NCBI GenBank assembly: GCA_030616935.1
Contig: JAUWWJ010000096.1
Span: 1-6,351 of the forward strand
Source of the DNA: Planctomycetaceae bacterium
Lineage (GTDB): Bacteria; Planctomycetota; Planctomycetia; Pirellulales; UBA1268
DNA length: 6,351 nt
Reading direction: 5' to 3'
A program made the position numbers and the translations under genes. This document shows, one piece after another, positions 4,421 to 6,351 of the stretch. Position 1 is the first letter of the stretch; every line of letters begins with the position of its first letter. Under the pieces are notes generated by a model, which had not been told where the DNA came from, made no database searches, and saw only the letters and a list, made by a program, of their open reading frames with translations.

Positions 4421-6351
4421 ATGACCACTTGGACGTTGCGTTCTCTTTTTGGAGTAGGTGGAGAGAGAAATACAGTAAAGATCAATCGGCTGAGGCGTCA
4501 CCGGGATAAGCAGTGGCGGAAGCGAAGGGCCGCTCGAGATCAATACAACCCAGAATCACTTGAACAACGTGCAATGATGGCAGTTGTTGCTCCTGCTTAT
4601 GAAGTATGCCAAGACTGGGGCAGTGGCTTTCAGGCAGGAATTGAACTTCAAAATCAAGATGTCGAAGCCGTCAATGACTGGACGATTTCGTTTGATTATG
4701 GGGCAGACATAACGTCAATCTGGGATGCAACAATCGTTGCACGTGAGGGTGACCGGTATACGATTGCAAACGCTGGCTGGAATGCGGATCTTGAGGCAGG
4801 ACGGTCAGTCGCTTTTGGCTTTATTGGTTCTGCAGATGTTTCGGGAGCAAACGTTGCTCCACCTGAAAATTATTTGGTCAATGGTGAGCCTATTGATGAC
4901 GTGGGTGGAACTCCGTCACCTGCCCCAGTTGAACCATCACCAACAGATCCTGTAGCGACAGATCCTAGTCCTACTACACCCGATCCAGTGGCATTACCTG
5001 GTGAGTACAATACGGTTTTTAATGTAATTTCCGATTGGGGGTCGGGGTTCACCGGTGAAGTGGCTGTGCAGAACCTCGGTTCTGAAACACTCAAAGGCTG
5101 GGAAGCTTCATTCGATTTTGCTGGTGACATTAATTCCATCTGGAATGGTCAAATTGTCAATCAGTCAGGTTCTCGATACACGGTACGAGGCGCATTATGG
5201 AATCCAGATGTGTCTCCCGGTGGCACTGTAACCTTTGGTTTTAATGGCACACCAGGAGGTTCGCAGGCTGTTCTTGAGAACTTTGCTGTGATGGGGATTC
5301 ACGACGCACCGCAGCCAATCTCCCCAAGCCCAACGCAGCCTACTCCACTTCCAATGCCGGCACCGACTCCAGTGGCCGATCCCGTTGATGGCCAAGGGAA
5401 CGTATTTACGATTTCTCCATCGAGTCCAGACATTGTGGGCTTTAACCCTTCGACAGACAGGCTTGAGTTCGGAGAAGTGTCTGTTCACAACCTGATTATT
5501 GGAAAGACCGAATCTGGTGAAGTGGCGATTGTGAATCCATGGGCTTGGTCGCCAGAATATCAAGTTGTATCAGGGGTAGCCTATAGCGACCTGACATCAG
5601 AAAATTTTGGCGTCATTGTCAACGAGCACCTACGCCAGGATATCGGCGGAGTTCTTTCCTGGGAGTTAAGTGTTGGTCCCCGGGATGCGAATACCGTGTA
5701 CGTACGTTCGCATGAATATGGCGTGCAGGAACGCGTCGAAAACTTTGATCCTGCAACGACAAAGCTGAGCTTTCTTTACTTCGGTACAAGAGAACGATTG
5801 TCTGTTGATGATACCGAGGAAGGTCTGCTTATCTCTGTTGAGCCAACTGGCCAAAGCGTCTTGCTTGTTGGTGTTACAAAAAGTGATTTAGTTCCAAGTA
5901 ATATCGAATTTCATCATGATCAAATGGTAGAGGATCAGCTCGAGGTTCCATTTGGATTTACGGTGGAACAGTTGACGATGGTGAGTCGTTCAGCGTTGCT
6001 CACTCCAGAAGCACCAGCTGGCGAGCTGACAGATGGGTTTCAGACAAGTCCGGGAAGTGTTGCTCCACATGATGGCCATGATCACGGTGACCACGATCAT
6101 GGCGGGATGCCGATGCCGGCAGATCCAGTTGTAAGTGACCCTGTTGTAGATCCAGTTGCTCCAGTGATGCCTCCGATGGACGGTCATGACGGTCACGATG
6201 GCCATGATGACATGCCGATGGATGATCATGACGGCCATGATCACATGGCTCCACCCGCTTCGTCTGGTGAGTTTATTGATATTACGACATGGGGAACGTT
6301 CCATGGATCGAATAACAACTCTCATGATCACGAGTTGGTTGGAGGCCGAAC
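4421..6351 (+). CDS. Large exported protein with two CBM2 cellulose-binding domains and a His-rich segment (partial)
   Basis: There are 643 codons from the ATG at 4421 with no stop; the C-terminus is beyond the right edge. The leader (residues 1-56) is very basic and ends SLEQRAMMAVVAP. I recall this as the planctomycete extracellular leader motif (Pfam Planc_extracel type), so secretion or surface exposure is likely without a classical signal peptide. Two CBM2-like domains follow, at about 59-139 and 199-279. Each has WGSGF, a central NSIW or TSIW, and a Trp before the fourth block: Trp66/87/101/120 and Trp206/227/241/260, the aromatic residues expected for a cellulose-binding face. The usual CBM2 disulfide is missing, since only Cys63 is present. 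Pro/Ser/Thr linkers occupy 163-193 and 295-325. Residues 337-508 hold a duplicated module. A His/Asp-rich stretch (550-609) may bind metal ions. The last residues (FIDITTWGTFHGSNNNSHDH) begin another module. No catalytic domain is visible, so any enzyme part would be downstream. It probably binds polysaccharide at the cell surface. Confidence 0.88.
   Translation, partial: MTTWTLRSLFGVGGERNTVKINRLRRHRDKQWRKRRAARDQYNPESLEQRAMMAVVAPAYEVCQDWGSGFQAGIELQNQDVEAVNDWTISFDYGADITSIWDATIVAREGDRYTIANAGWNADLEAGRSVAFGFIGSADVSGANVAPPENYLVNGEPIDDVGGTPSPAPVEPSPTDPVATDPSPTTPDPVALPGEYNTVFNVISDWGSGFTGEVAVQNLGSETLKGWEASFDFAGDINSIWNGQIVNQSGSRYTVRGALWNPDVSPGGTVTFGFNGTPGGSQAVLENFAVMGIHDAPQPISPSPTQPTPLPMPAPTPVADPVDGQGNVFTISPSSPDIVGFNPSTDRLEFGEVSVHNLIIGKTESGEVAIVNPWAWSPEYQVVSGVAYSDLTSENFGVIVNEHLRQDIGGVLSWELSVGPRDANTVYVRSHEYGVQERVENFDPATTKLSFLYFGTRERLSVDDTEEGLLISVEPTGQSVLLVGVTKSDLVPSNIEFHHDQMVEDQLEVPFGFTVEQLTMVSRSALLTPEAPAGELTDGFQTSPGSVAPHDGHDHGDHDHGGMPMPADPVVSDPVVDPVAPVMPPMDGHDGHDGHDDMPMDDHDGHDHMAPPASSGEFIDITTWGTFHGSNNNSHDHELVGGR
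4595..5257 (+). repeat. Tandem CBM2 domains (units 4595-4837 and 5015-5257)
   Basis: The two carbohydrate-binding units align without gaps at an offset of exactly 140 codons (420 bp). All four Trp positions, DWGSGF, SFD, SIW, RYT and FGF coincide. Much of the rest has diverged, so this is an old duplication or pairing, not a recent copy. The second linker-plus-domain period preserves the same length, which suggests selection on domain spacing or concerted duplication of domain plus linker. Confidence 0.75.
5429..5944 (+). repeat. Duplicated module of about 73 residues with F-[ND]-P-x-T motif
   Basis: Residues 337-410 and 437-508 align. GFNPSTDRLEF matches NFDPATTKLSF (Phe341/Phe442), and SGVAYSDLTSEN matches VGVTKSDLVPSN (Gly385/Gly484). 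The offset is 101 residues at the start and 99 at the end. The alternating hydrophobic pattern suggests beta structure. I do not recognise a named family. Confidence 0.5.
6068..6247 (+). repeat. His/Asp-rich low-complexity coding segment
   Basis: Two blocks, HDGHDHGDHDHGG and DGHDGHDGHDDMPMDDHDGHDHM, flank a Pro-Val-Asp spacer (residues 550-609). The DNA is a degenerate repeat of GGYCAYGAY-like units, which also creates long empty frames on the opposite strand. Such stretches commonly bind Ni, Zn or Cu, or act as flexible metal-sequestering linkers. The role here is inferred from composition only. Confidence 0.65.

Noticed and set aside
5990..6331. Minus-strand frames rich in His/Ile or His/Asp (5990-6331, 6000-6254)
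   Set aside because: They are antisense reflections of the His/Asp-rich repeat in the CBM2 protein.
1..6351. CRISPR array or insertion sequence
   Set aside because: There are no regularly spaced direct repeats of CRISPR type and no transposase-like coding sequence anywhere in the window.

Overview
The window looks like chromosomal DNA from a planctomycete, probably close to the Pirellulales. Four things support this: an export leader with a 'SLEQRAMM' motif of the planctomycete extracellular type, a small lipoprotein built like ones I recall from that group, a divergent MraZ that is not followed by rsmH, and a TPR-CHAT protein whose central segment (EHQRRNSWLTNQALGGR) resembles planctomycete CHAT proteins. 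This placement rests on recognition, not on a database search.

Layout: (1) Positions 1-2293, minus strand, hold one uninterrupted reading frame of at least 764 codons. It has a GTG start and a signal peptide, and it runs off the left edge. It encodes an exported TPR protein ending in the first part of a CHAT (caspase-like) peptidase domain; the catalytic His and Cys would lie outside the window. (2) A 287-bp divergent spacer carries a bulged inverted repeat. (3) Positions 2581-2850, plus strand, encode a small lipoprotein with a good ribosome binding site and a C-terminal CxxC. (4) A 339-bp AT-rich spacer contains a 12-bp direct repeat, TTTTGTGGGTAT, spaced 42 bp apart. (5) Positions 3190-3675, plus strand, encode a MraZ-family protein with two SpoVT-AbrB halves. 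(6) A 745-bp gap without a convincing gene begins with a strong structured-RNA candidate (3700-3829): a perfect 13-bp long-range closing stem enclosing two hairpins, followed by a short T run. Further inverted repeats follow. (7) Positions 4421-6351, plus strand, hold the first 643 codons of a large surface or secreted protein. It has two CBM2-like cellulose-binding domains exactly 140 residues apart, Pro/Thr/Ser linkers, a duplicated module of about 73 residues, and a His/Asp-rich metal-binding-like stretch. It is open at the right edge.

The genes do not form one operon. The CHAT gene and the lipoprotein gene are divergent and could share regulation. MraZ may autoregulate through the GTGGG repeats. 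The CBM2 protein is separately transcribed. The items most worth a second look are the RNA candidate after mraZ, the MraZ operator-like repeat, and the exported TPR-CHAT protein.
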